Below are positions 41,193 to 48,865 of a stretch of 57,480 nt of DNA, one piece after another. Each line of letters begins with the position of its first letter. Position 1 is the stretch's first letter. Made by a program: the position numbers and the translations under genes. The DNA comes from Mitsuokella jalaludinii DSM 13811 (GTDB lineage Bacteria; Bacillota; Negativicutes; Selenomonadales; Selenomonadaceae), in contig NZ_JNKR01000015.1 of assembly GCF_000702905.1 (NCBI RefSeq), positions 1-57,480 on the forward strand, given 5' to 3'. A model generated the notes under the pieces. The model had not been told where the DNA came from. It made no database searches and saw nothing but the letters and a program-made list of their open reading frames with translations.

Positions 41193-41803
41193 CACTCCGG
41201 ATACTTGATCTCGATGGTCTTGATGACAACGTCCTCGAGCGGGCGGTCGGCCATGTCTGTCTCCGAATGGCCGATGCGGCGCACGACATCCATACCTTCC
41301 TTGACCTTGCCGAAGATCGTGTGATGGCCGTTGAGCCACGGCGTCTTATCGAGTGTGATGAAGAACTGGCTACCGCCCGTGTGCGGCATGCCCGTGTTGG
41401 CCATCGCGAGGATGCCCTCACCGTCGAAGCGCAGATCGTCGAGGAACTCATCCTCAATCGTGTAGCCCGGGCCGCCCATGCCCGTGCCCTCCGGATCGCC
41501 GCCCTGGATCATGAAGCCGTCGATGACGCGGTGGAAGATGACGCCATCGTAGAAGCCCTTCTCGGCGAGGTCGATGAAGTTCTCCGTCGTGATTGGCGTC
41601 TGGTCCTCAAAGAGCTCCACGCTGAAGTTGCCGAGGTTCGTCTCAAATACTGCAATGCGATTTACCATTTTCTTATCTCCTCCATGAACATCTTTGACGG
41701 TCTGGCCGTCTTGAATGCTTGTTGTTTTCTCACTGCCGGATGCGGCAAGGCAACTGCCCGTCATCACGAGCATGGCGAGCAGCAGCAAGAACACCTTCTT
41801 CAT
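41192..41803 (-). CDS. Exported cyclophilin-type peptidyl-prolyl isomerase
   Basis: A 203-residue protein. A signal peptide (KKVFLLLLAMLVMTG) precedes SCLAASG; cleavage after CLA is likely, though a lipoprotein form using the Cys cannot be excluded because the lipobox is weak. The cyclophilin domain (about 48-200) has FHRVIDGFMIQGGDPEGTGMGG, MANTGMPHTGGSQFFITL and HTIFGKVKEGMDVV, so the active-site Arg, Phe and Gln residues are present. It should help proteins fold outside the cytoplasm. It lies between an MBL hydrolase gene and the GIY-YIG gene. Confidence 0.92.
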   Translation of the reverse strand: MKKVFLLLLAMLVMTGSCLAASGSEKTTSIQDGQTVKDVHGGDKKMVNRIAVFETNLGNFSVELFEDQTPITTENFIDLAEKGFYDGVIFHRVIDGFMIQGGDPEGTGMGGPGYTIEDEFLDDLRFDGEGILAMANTGMPHTGGSQFFITLDKTPWLNGHHTIFGKVKEGMDVVRRIGHSETDMADRPLEDVVIKTIEIKYPE

Positions 41804-41841
41804 TTTACCTTATATCCTCCTATGTTTTCAATAGTCGACCG

Positions 41842-42579
41842 TCAGTCTGCGAGGAATTGGCCATCTTTGAGGCAGGCCTTCTCGCCCGGCGTGCGCGGCG
41901 ACCAGACGGGAATGGAACGGCCTGCTCCGAAAAACCCCTCTGGCGGCTGCCAGGCTGGATAGCCGACGGAGTGCATCGTGACGAGCGCGCGCACCTCCGT
42001 CTCGGCGCAGAACACCTTTGCGCCCTTGTCGATGCTCGGGCCCAGGCGGCCGTCGACGGGGAAGAAGGCCAGATCCGCCTCTAGCCCCTTGAGCTTCTTC
42101 ATCTGCTTGCGGAAGGCGTTCTCGGCGAGCTTCCGCTGCTCCTGGGGCTCGCCCGTCCAGTCCCACCAGTTGAAGTCACCGGCATGGAAGATTGTTACGC
42201 CCTCGTCCTTGAGCACGACGCGGAACGATGTGCCGATGTCCGTCGAGTCGAAGGACTCCACGGCGATGTGCTCGTCCTGCCAGGATGCGTACGTCTTGAG
42301 GAAGACGAGCTTCGCCTGGTCAAAGCTGCTGAGGGCCTTTGTGCAGCGGATGTCATCGCTGAGGATGTAGCGTTCTGTCTTTGCCTCGTAAGTGCAGATG
42401 TGCGCATCGAAGTGGTCGAAGTGGCCGTGCGACGCGAAGAAGTAGAGGTGGTCAAAATCCGCCGCTTCGACGGCCACATCGACGGCTCCCGCCGGGTCCT
42501 TGAAGTCGTCGAATACGAGCAGTGTGCGGCCGACGCGCACGAGGAAGCCGCTGTTCAGCAGGTAGGTGATCTCAATCAT
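41842..42579 (-). CDS. MBL-fold metal-dependent hydrolase
   Basis: A 245-residue beta-lactamase-fold hydrolase. The metal motif HxHxDH is seen in FASHGHFDHFDAHI; a further ligand region is FHAGDFNWWDWTG, with VDGRLGPSIDKGA and LVTMHSVGYPAW after it. It is of the short UlaG/YcbL-like kind and likely cytoplasmic. The substrate is unknown, and no neighbour suggests one. It begins 13 bases after a GGAAG site and follows yitT by 29 bases. Confidence 0.85.
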   Translation of the reverse strand: MIEITYLLNSGFLVRVGRTLLVFDDFKDPAGAVDVAVEAADFDHLYFFASHGHFDHFDAHICTYEAKTERYILSDDIRCTKALSSFDQAKLVFLKTYASWQDEHIAVESFDSTDIGTSFRVVLKDEGVTIFHAGDFNWWDWTGEPQEQRKLAENAFRKQMKKLKGLEADLAFFPVDGRLGPSIDKGAKVFCAETEVRALVTMHSVGYPAWQPPEGFFGAGRSIPVWSPRTPGEKACLKDGQFLAD

Positions 42580-42608
42580 GTGGATTCTTCCTTTCTTTTG
42601 GTAGAGGC

Positions 42609-43541
42609 TCAGCGCTCATCGTGCCATTTCAGATGCTCCGGATGCTCTAGCTGTACCTTGTCCTTGTTGATGAAGCGCCGGAAGGCGATGCCGGGTTCAC
42701 TGAAGCCGCGGCCCATGACCTCGTTGGCCGACATGATGATCATGAAGGCGTGTGGGTCGACCGCATGCGCGATGAGCTTGATCTTGCTGACCTGCGTGAG
42801 CTTGACGACGACGAAGACGACATTGCGCTCCTTGCGCGTGAAGGCGCCCTGCCCGTGCAGGAAGGTCACGCCGCGGCCGACTTCCATGATGCCGTCCGCG
42901 ATCTGCTGCGCGCGGTCCGAGACGATCAGCACGGCCTTGCGGCTGTTGAAACCCGCAATGACCTTGTCGGTGACCATCGCATTCATGTACATGCAGATCA
43001 GCGTGAACATCGCGGGGGCCACGCCGAACAAGAAGGCCGCCACACACATGATCATGCAGTTGAAGGCGAAGATGACGCCGCCCATGTTGAGCGAGTAGTA
43101 CTTCTTGGCGATGGCGCCGACGATATCGAAGCCGCCCGTGCTGCCGTTCATGCGGAAGACAATGCCGTAGCCGATGCCGTTGAAGACACCGCCGAAGATG
43201 GCTGCGAGCATGATGTCATTGACAGGCGCGTAGGCATTGAGGAAGCGCGTGAGATCGAGGCACAGCGAGAAGATGCCCGTGCCGATGATGACATCGACCG
43301 TGTAGCCGTGCCCGAGCGTCTTCCAGGCTGCCATGAGAAGCGGGATGTTGTAGAGGAAGGTCTGCAGGCCGATGGGCAGCTGCGCCAGGTAGTAGACGAT
43401 GATCGCGATGCCCGTCGCGCCGCCCGTCAGGAGATGGGAAGGCACGAGGAAGAGGTTGATGGAGCAGCTTGCGATCAGGCAGCCCACGGTGATGCCGAGA
43501 TAGCGCAGCAGGCGGTGGCGCATCATCTTGAGGTGAATCAT
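42609..43541 (-). CDS. YitT-family membrane protein (DUF161/DUF2179)
   Basis: A 310-residue protein with about five or six hydrophobic helices in the first 190 residues (NLFLVPSHLLTGGATGIAIIVYY, FGGVFNGIGYGIVFRMNGSTGGFDIVGAI in parts) and a C-terminal cytoplasmic DUF2179 domain of about 90 residues (GRGVTFLHGQGAFTRKERN, IKLIAHAVDPHAFMIIMS). This is the common YitT layout; the transported compound, if any, is unknown. The start overlaps the exported protein gene upstream by 4 bases. Confidence 0.9.
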   Translation of the reverse strand: MIHLKMMRHRLLRYLGITVGCLIASCSINLFLVPSHLLTGGATGIAIIVYYLAQLPIGLQTFLYNIPLLMAAWKTLGHGYTVDVIIGTGIFSLCLDLTRFLNAYAPVNDIMLAAIFGGVFNGIGYGIVFRMNGSTGGFDIVGAIAKKYYSLNMGGVIFAFNCMIMCVAAFLFGVAPAMFTLICMYMNAMVTDKVIAGFNSRKAVLIVSDRAQQIADGIMEVGRGVTFLHGQGAFTRKERNVVFVVVKLTQVSKIKLIAHAVDPHAFMIIMSANEVMGRGFSEPGIAFRRFINKDKVQLEHPEHLKWHDER

Positions 43542-44173
43542 GGCCGTACCTCCTTGAGGACGGGTGGCTCTGCCTTCCCGAGTGCGGAGGTGTCGATTTC
43601 CTTCTCGGCAAAGCGCGGTTCGAGTTCCCCTTCTTCCGCATCGTCTTCCAGCGCCCGCTTTTCCGCTTCCTCATCCGTCAGCGGCAGAGACGTGATGCGC
43701 ATCGACGTCAGATACCCATCCTGCGCATCGATGCCCAGTAGGAGATGGTCGTGCGGATGGCCCTCGCGCGTGTAGATGTAGTACGCCGCCCCGTCGAGAC
43801 GCTGACGCTCTGTCTTGCCGTACGTCTTCTGAATCCAGTACGAAGTCGCGCCGAGCCGGATGCCGTTCCTCGCCTCGTAGCGGTCGTTCTTGATGAGGAA
43901 GTCGACGACGTGGCCACTCTTGTCGACGGCGGCCTCGTAGTGGTCCTTGTAGACGTAGACCTTGACCGTCACGCCCTGGCGTATCTCCGTCCGGTCAAAG
44001 AGCGGCTCCCCCCACGCTTTGAAAAGCTCCGCTTCGCTCGCGCCGAGCATTGCGCCGCGGCAGGAAAAATCCGCATCCTGGAGCCCCTCTGCCTCTGAGC
44101 GCCCCGCTGGCAGGCAGAGTGCCGCCAAGACCAGCACGAGCGCCGTGAAGATGCCTAGAGTCCTCTGCATCAT
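43538..44173 (-). CDS. Exported protein of unknown function with a duplicated module
   Basis: About 211 residues. A signal peptide (RTLGIFTALVLVLAALCLPAG) ends near SEAEG. The mature part holds two similar modules: GAMLGASEAELFKAWGEP followed by a Tyr-rich strand, and IRLGATSYWIQKTYGKT followed by another strand. This pattern resembles CAP-associated or SmpA-like small domains but the match is only by eye. The tail is acidic (EEAEKRALEDDAEEGE). I do not recognise a function. The second of two ATG options is set by GGAG five bases upstream. It overlaps the genes on both sides, so it is part of the same operon. Confidence 0.72.
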   Translation of the reverse strand: MMQRTLGIFTALVLVLAALCLPAGRSEAEGLQDADFSCRGAMLGASEAELFKAWGEPLFDRTEIRQGVTVKVYVYKDHYEAAVDKSGHVVDFLIKNDRYEARNGIRLGATSYWIQKTYGKTERQRLDGAAYYIYTREGHPHDHLLLGIDAQDGYLTSMRITSLPLTDEEAEKRALEDDAEEGELEPRFAEKEIDTSALGKAEPPVLKEVRP

Positions 44174-44199
44174 CCCATCTCCTTTCTGTCTCCTATGCG

Positions 44200-45432
44200 T
44201 CAAAAAGCGAAATTGCCCTCATGGAATACCTGCACCTCCGTGCCGTCACGGCGCGTGCCGACGATCTCGAGGTCGCGGCTGCCGACCATGAAGTCCTCGT
44301 GCATCAGCGAGTCGTTGACGCCGTGCTGCAGGAGCGTCACGCTGTCCATCTTCTCGCCGTCCTTGAGACAGGTCGGATATGCCTTGCCGAGCGCCAGATG
44401 ACAGGCAGCGTTCTCGTCGAACAAGGTGTTGTAGAAGAGCACGCCGCTCTTCGAGATAGGCGAGTCATACGGCACGAGCGCCACTTCGCCGAGGAAGTGC
44501 GAGCCCTCGTCCGTCTCGATCAGCCCCCTGAGGATCGCCTCGCCTTTCTTCGCGGCGAAGTCTGTGACGCGGCCATTCTCGAAGCGCAGCCAGAAGTCCT
44601 CGATGAGATTGCCGTTGAAGTTCAACGGCTTCGTCGCGTAGACAATGCCGTTGACACCGTCGCGCTTCGGCAACGTGTAGACCTCTTCCGTCGGCATGTT
44701 TGCGGCAAACACCGTGCCAAGCTCCGACTTCTCGGCGCCCCCCGCCCAGATATGACCCTCCGGCAGTTCGATAGTCAGGTCCGTGCCGAGACGATTCGTG
44801 TAGTGGAGCTTCTGGAAGTCATTCGCGTTGAGGAAATCGGCCGCCTTGTGCAGGAAGGCGATGTGCTCCTGCCACGCCTTGACCGTGTCGATGCCCTCGC
44901 CGACGCGGACCGTCTTGTAGATCTCACACCAAAGGCGTGCGACGGCCTCATCCTCTGCAAGCTCTGGGAAGACCTTCTTTGCCCAGCCCTTTGTCGGCAC
45001 CGAGACGACGCACCATGTATTGCGGTTGTTCATCAGGCGCTCCCGGTACTCCATGAGCGCCGCGCCCGCTGCCTGATTGGCCAGCTTGAGCTTCTCCGGG
45101 TCGATGTCGCCGAAGATCTCCGGGTCGCGCGCGGCGATTGAGACGAAGGCCGCTCCCTGCGCCGCATAGTCCTCATAGAAGGCGCGACGCCACTCGGGGA
45201 ACTCTGTGAAGAGCGCTTTCTTGCCGCCCGCATAGCGGATGTGAGCGAGCTGCTCATCGTTCCAGCTCACGACGACATCGTGGGCGCCCGCTGCAAAGGC
45301 CTCCTTGGCAATGGCGCGAGCAAACTCTGCGCACTCGATTGGCGCATTGATGACGAGGATCTGTTCGCGCTGCAGATTGACGCCGACACGCACGACGAGA
45401 CGTGCATAATTGTGCAGTAAATTCATATTCAT
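44200..45432 (-). CDS. M29-family aminopeptidase
   Basis: About 410 residues. It matches the AmpS/aminopeptidase T group (M29), metal-dependent enzymes that remove N-terminal residues: LLHNYARLVVRVGVNLQ at the start, NYASENW-type blocks absent, but RLGTDLTIELPEGHIWAGG, NMPTEEVYTLPKRDGVNG, EGSHFLGEVALVPYDSPIS and LFDENAACHLALGKAYP are all typical, with metal-binding Glu, His and Asp residues. The start at 45432 (MNMNLL) has GGGGGAAAGGC just upstream; a longer frame would overlap dtd. Confidence 0.9.
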   Translation of the reverse strand: MNMNLLHNYARLVVRVGVNLQREQILVINAPIECAEFARAIAKEAFAAGAHDVVVSWNDEQLAHIRYAGGKKALFTEFPEWRRAFYEDYAAQGAAFVSIAARDPEIFGDIDPEKLKLANQAAGAALMEYRERLMNNRNTWCVVSVPTKGWAKKVFPELAEDEAVARLWCEIYKTVRVGEGIDTVKAWQEHIAFLHKAADFLNANDFQKLHYTNRLGTDLTIELPEGHIWAGGAEKSELGTVFAANMPTEEVYTLPKRDGVNGIVYATKPLNFNGNLIEDFWLRFENGRVTDFAAKKGEAILRGLIETDEGSHFLGEVALVPYDSPISKSGVLFYNTLFDENAACHLALGKAYPTCLKDGEKMDSVTLLQHGVNDSLMHEDFMVGSRDLEIVGTRRDGTEVQVFHEGNFAF

Positions 45433-45458
45433 GCCTTTCCCCCTGTCTGACTCTATCC

Positions 45459-45902
45459 TTACAAGCAATCGGTATCAAAGAGCAGCGTGACCGGGCCATC
45501 ATTGACAGAAGCCACCTTCATATCCGCACCGAATTCACCGTGCTCTACCGCAAAGCCTTTTTGGCGCAGATCCTCCATGAAGCGCTCGTAGAGCGGTGCC
45601 GCGATCTCCGGCTTAGCTGCATGCGAGAACCCGGGGCGCCGCTTCTTGAGGTCAGCGTAAAGCGTGAACTGCGAGATGACGAGGAAGGCCCCGCCCACCT
45701 GGTCGATGCTCAAGTTCATCTTGCCTGCCTCATCCGAGAAGACGCGCACATGGGCGACCTTCTCGGCCAAGCGGTCACAGGACGCCTCATCATCATCAGG
45801 GCCAACGCCGAGCAGGACGAGAAAGCCCTGTCCTATGGCACCGCACACCTTGCCCTCAATCTCAACGGATGCCTGCTGCACCCTTGTCACAACTGCTTTC
45901 AT
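45459..45902 (-). CDS. dtd: D-aminoacyl-tRNA deacylase
   Basis: A 147-residue enzyme that frees tRNA wrongly charged with D-amino acids or glycine. It begins KAVVTRVQQASVEIEGK and carries both active-site motifs, SQFTLYAD (Ser-Gln-Phe-Thr) and NDGPVTLLFDT (Gly-Pro). It overlaps the end of the alpha/beta hydrolase gene by 4 bases. In many Firmicutes it follows relA; that gene is not here. Confidence 0.96.
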   Translation of the reverse strand: MKAVVTRVQQASVEIEGKVCGAIGQGFLVLLGVGPDDDEASCDRLAEKVAHVRVFSDEAGKMNLSIDQVGGAFLVISQFTLYADLKKRRPGFSHAAKPEIAAPLYERFMEDLRQKGFAVEHGEFGADMKVASVNDGPVTLLFDTDCL

Positions 45903-46858
45903 TTCTGTTCCTCCATATAGGGCTGCACGAATTTCCGGATGGTCCGGAAGTACGTCTGCTGATCTGCCTGACTCGCCGCCGCGTGCACGGCCCCCGGTAT
46001 CATCAGCAGTTCCTTTTTCGGCGCATTGGCCGCCGCGTAGAGCTGCTCCGCCATGTTCGGTGGCACGAGCGTGTCCTTCGTGCCGTGGATGAAGAGGATT
46101 GGCACGCGGGCATGGCGCACAGCATCAATCGGCGCCGCATCGTGCAGGTTGAAACCCGCCACCTTCTCGCAGCGCCAGTTCAGGAGATTCATGGCCGGGA
46201 AGGCGGGCAGGCCGAACGAGTTCTCCATCTGCATGGCGATGAGCTCATCCGCATTCGTGTAGCCGCAGTCCTCCACCGCCGCGACGACTTCCGGCGGCAG
46301 ATCCTCGCGGCCCGCGGCCATCATGACCGTCGCCGCCCCCATCGAGACGCCGTGCAGCACGATCTTGGCCTGCGGATAGAGCTCAGCGACTCGCTTCGCC
46401 CAGAGCACGATGTCCTCGCTCTCGCGGTAGCCGAGCGTCAGATAGCGCCCGCCGCTGAGCCCCGAGGCCCGCAGGTCCGGCGTCAGCACGTGGTAGCCCA
46501 TCGATAGGTAATGCTCCGCGATGTAATAGGAATTCTGCTGCGTGCAGCCGTAGCCGTGCGCGACGATGACCCACTTGTCCGTCGCGCGCTCCGGCTTGAA
46601 ATGCGTCGCCGCGAGGTAGATGCCGTCCTCCGACTCGATGTTCCAGTTCTCCGAAGCGTAGTTCGGCTTGTCAAAATGGCGCGCCTCCGGCGGCATCAGC
46701 AACGCATAGGCCCGCGGGGGCTCCTGCGGATTCTCCGCCGTCCCGCGCTCCAGGCCGAAGTGCACGCAGTAATTGCCAATAAAATATCCCGCCTCGATGA
46801 CAAGCGCCGCCGTCACGATGACTGCCGTCAAGAGGCAGGATATGAGGATCTTCTTCAT
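45899..46858 (-). CDS. Membrane-anchored alpha/beta hydrolase
   Basis: About 319 residues with one N-terminal helix (ILISCLLTAVIVTAALVIEAGY) that likely anchors it with the enzyme outside. The hydrolase core shows the oxyanion segment VIVAHGYGCTQQN, the nucleophile Ser in LHGVSMGAAT, an Asp in IHGTKDTLVP and a His in PGAVHAAAS. It resembles YqkD/BAAT-like serine hydrolases; the substrate is unknown. The ATG at 46858 is chosen for its normal signal-anchor; a GTG six codons upstream is an alternative, and the nearby AAAGGTGG does not settle it. Confidence 0.87.
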   Translation of the reverse strand: MKKILISCLLTAVIVTAALVIEAGYFIGNYCVHFGLERGTAENPQEPPRAYALLMPPEARHFDKPNYASENWNIESEDGIYLAATHFKPERATDKWVIVAHGYGCTQQNSYYIAEHYLSMGYHVLTPDLRASGLSGGRYLTLGYRESEDIVLWAKRVAELYPQAKIVLHGVSMGAATVMMAAGREDLPPEVVAAVEDCGYTNADELIAMQMENSFGLPAFPAMNLLNWRCEKVAGFNLHDAAPIDAVRHARVPILFIHGTKDTLVPPNMAEQLYAAANAPKKELLMIPGAVHAAASQADQQTYFRTIRKFVQPYMEEQK

Positions 46859-46873
46859 AAAAGCGTCAAGAAC

Positions 46874-46948
46874 CACCTTTCTGCTCTGCCAAAATGTGCT
46901 TCTATTATATCATCATTATCGGGAAAAAAGGTGGCATCTGCCAAAATT
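46874..46948. promoter_or_regulatory. Promoter region of the alpha/beta hydrolase operon with paired repeats
   Basis: On the minus strand an extended -10 element TGA-TATAAT lies at 46913-46905. Around it an 8-bp inverted repeat CCACCTTT (46874-46881) / AAAGGTGG (46928-46935) and a direct repeat TCTGCCAAAAT (46886-46896 and 46938-46948) are placed. They may be protein-binding sites; one copy of AAAGGTGG on the minus strand also forms the putative ribosome site. Confidence 0.45.
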
Positions 46949-47083
46949 TTTCCCCCGTCTCCCAGCCGCCTCGCAGGCCGCATATGGAACGAGGTCCGCA
47001 TTCTGTATCAGTCCCGCATAGGAAATCCACACGGGAAGGGCGAATACGTCTAGGAAAAAGAACTCAACAGGAGGCATTCACAT

Positions 47084-48772
47084 ATGGCAGAAGAACAGAA
47101 GGCCTGGTGGAAAGAGGCCGTCATCTATCAGATTTATCCGCGCAGTTTCCAGGATTCGAACGGCGACGGCATCGGCGACCTGCCTGGCATCACGCGCCGC
47201 ATCCCGTATCTCAAGAAGCTCGGCGTCGATGTCATCTGGCTCTCCCCGATCTACCAGTCGCCCAACGACGACAACGGCTACGACATCTCCGACTACCGCG
47301 CCATCATGAAGGACTTCGGCACGATGGCCGACTTCGACACGCTGCTGAAGACGGCACATGAGGCGGGCATCAAGCTCGTCATGGACCTCGTCGTCAACCA
47401 CACGTCTGACGAGCACGCCTGGTTCATCGAGAGTCGCAAGTCCCGCACGAACCCGTACCGCGACTTCTACATCTGGAAGGACGGACGAGACGGCAAGGAA
47501 CCGAACAACTGGGAGTCGTACTTCAGCGGCCCGGCCTGGCAGTACGATGCGGCGACGGACCAGTACTACCTGCACTGCTTCTCCAAGAAGCAGCCGGACC
47601 TCAACTGGGAGAACACGAAGGTGCGCGATGCCGTCTTCGACATGATGACCTGGTGGTGCGAGAAGGGCATCGACGGTTTCCGCATGGATGTCATCTCAAT
47701 GATTTCCAAGGACCAGTCCTTCCCGGACGGTCCCCTCAAGGCAGACGGCTACGGCGACCTCTCGCCGCACGTCTGCAACGGGCCGCGCGTCCACGAGTAC
47801 CTGCAGGAAATGAACGATCGCGTGCTCTCGCATTACGACCTGCTGACCGTCGGCGAGGCAGCGGGCGTCACGATCGACGAGGCCAAGAAGTACGCCCGCA
47901 GCGACGGCAAGGAACTCGGCATGGTCTTCCAGTTTGAGCACGTCGGCCCGGAAAACGGCAAGGGCAGCATCATCGACAAGTGGACGACGGGCAAACCGCA
48001 GATGCCGGATGTCCGCGCCATCCTCAACAAGTGGCAGCTGGAGCTTGAGGGCAAGGCCTGGAACTCGCTCTACCTCGACAATCACGACCAGCCGCGCTGC
48101 GTTTCGATGTTCGGCAACGACAGCCCCGAGTGGCGCGTGCTCTCCGCCAAGATGCTCGCGACTTGCCTGCACATGCAGAAGGGCACGCCCTACATCTACC
48201 AGGGCGAAGAGCTCGGCATGACGAACACGACGTTCCACTCGCTCGCTGACTGCCAGGACCTCGAGGAGATCAACGCCTGGCACCAGTACGTCGACGAGCA
48301 GAAGAAGGTCACGCCCGAGACGATGCTCGCGTGCTTCAACACAGTCGCCCGCGACAATGCGCGCACACCAATGCAGTGGGATGCCAGCGACAATGCCGGC
48401 TTTACCGACGGCACGCCGTGGCTCGCCGTCAATCCGAACTACAAGACGATCAACGCCGAGGCCGCGCTCAAGGATCCCGATTCCACCTTCTACTACTACC
48501 AGAAGCTCATCCGCCTGCGCCACGCCTACCCGATCATCGTCTACGGCACCTTCGAGCCCCTCTTGGAGGAAGACCCGTGCGTCTATGCCTTTGCACGTCA
48601 CCTGGACAATGAGACGCTCCGCGTCGCCTGCAACTGGACCGATAAGGAAGTCCCCTGCACGCTGTTTGAAGGGCTCGAGGGCGAGACGCTGATCTCCAAC
48701 TACGAGCAGCACAAGGCGGACTGCCTGCAGCCGTACGAAGCGCGCGTGCTCCTGACGAGAGACGCCCGATGA
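47084..48772 (+). CDS. malL: GH13 alpha-glucosidase (oligo-1,6-glucosidase type)
   Basis: A 562-residue glycoside hydrolase of family 13, which splits isomaltose-type or short malto-oligosaccharides in the cytoplasm (no signal peptide). Seen are YQIYPRSFQDSNGDGIGDLPG, DLVVNHTSDEHAWF, the nucleophile Asp in GFRMDVISMISK, the acid Glu in LLTVGEAAGV and the stabilising Asp in YLDNHDQPRCVS. The Val in MDVI is typical for alpha-1,6-acting members. Trehalose-6-phosphate hydrolase is a close relative and cannot be fully excluded. AGGAGG lies nine bases before the ATG. It stands alone on the plus strand with a terminator behind. Confidence 0.9.
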   Translation: MAEEQKAWWKEAVIYQIYPRSFQDSNGDGIGDLPGITRRIPYLKKLGVDVIWLSPIYQSPNDDNGYDISDYRAIMKDFGTMADFDTLLKTAHEAGIKLVMDLVVNHTSDEHAWFIESRKSRTNPYRDFYIWKDGRDGKEPNNWESYFSGPAWQYDAATDQYYLHCFSKKQPDLNWENTKVRDAVFDMMTWWCEKGIDGFRMDVISMISKDQSFPDGPLKADGYGDLSPHVCNGPRVHEYLQEMNDRVLSHYDLLTVGEAAGVTIDEAKKYARSDGKELGMVFQFEHVGPENGKGSIIDKWTTGKPQMPDVRAILNKWQLELEGKAWNSLYLDNHDQPRCVSMFGNDSPEWRVLSAKMLATCLHMQKGTPYIYQGEELGMTNTTFHSLADCQDLEEINAWHQYVDEQKKVTPETMLACFNTVARDNARTPMQWDASDNAGFTDGTPWLAVNPNYKTINAEAALKDPDSTFYYYQKLIRLRHAYPIIVYGTFEPLLEEDPCVYAFARHLDNETLRVACNWTDKEVPCTLFEGLEGETLISNYEQHKADCLQPYEARVLLTRDAR

Positions 48773-48803
48773 CCAGCTGGACCTCTCAATCACTCGAACA
48801 CAC

Positions 48804-48840
48804 AAAAATCCGGACCAATCGCTTGGCCCGGATTTTCTTT
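48804..48840. terminator. Bidirectional terminator between malL and leuA
   Basis: AATCCGGACC pairs with GGCCCGGATT (one mismatch) around an 8-nt loop. T-runs follow on both strands, so it can end malL from the left and leuA from the right. Confidence 0.85.
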
Positions 48841-48865
48841 TGATATACGTATGTACTTACGGTTA

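Noticed and set aside
41193-41339. Longer N-terminus for the GIY-YIG protein
   Set aside because: The added residues are Arg/Gly-rich, overlap the cyclophilin gene in another frame and lie before a clear family start.
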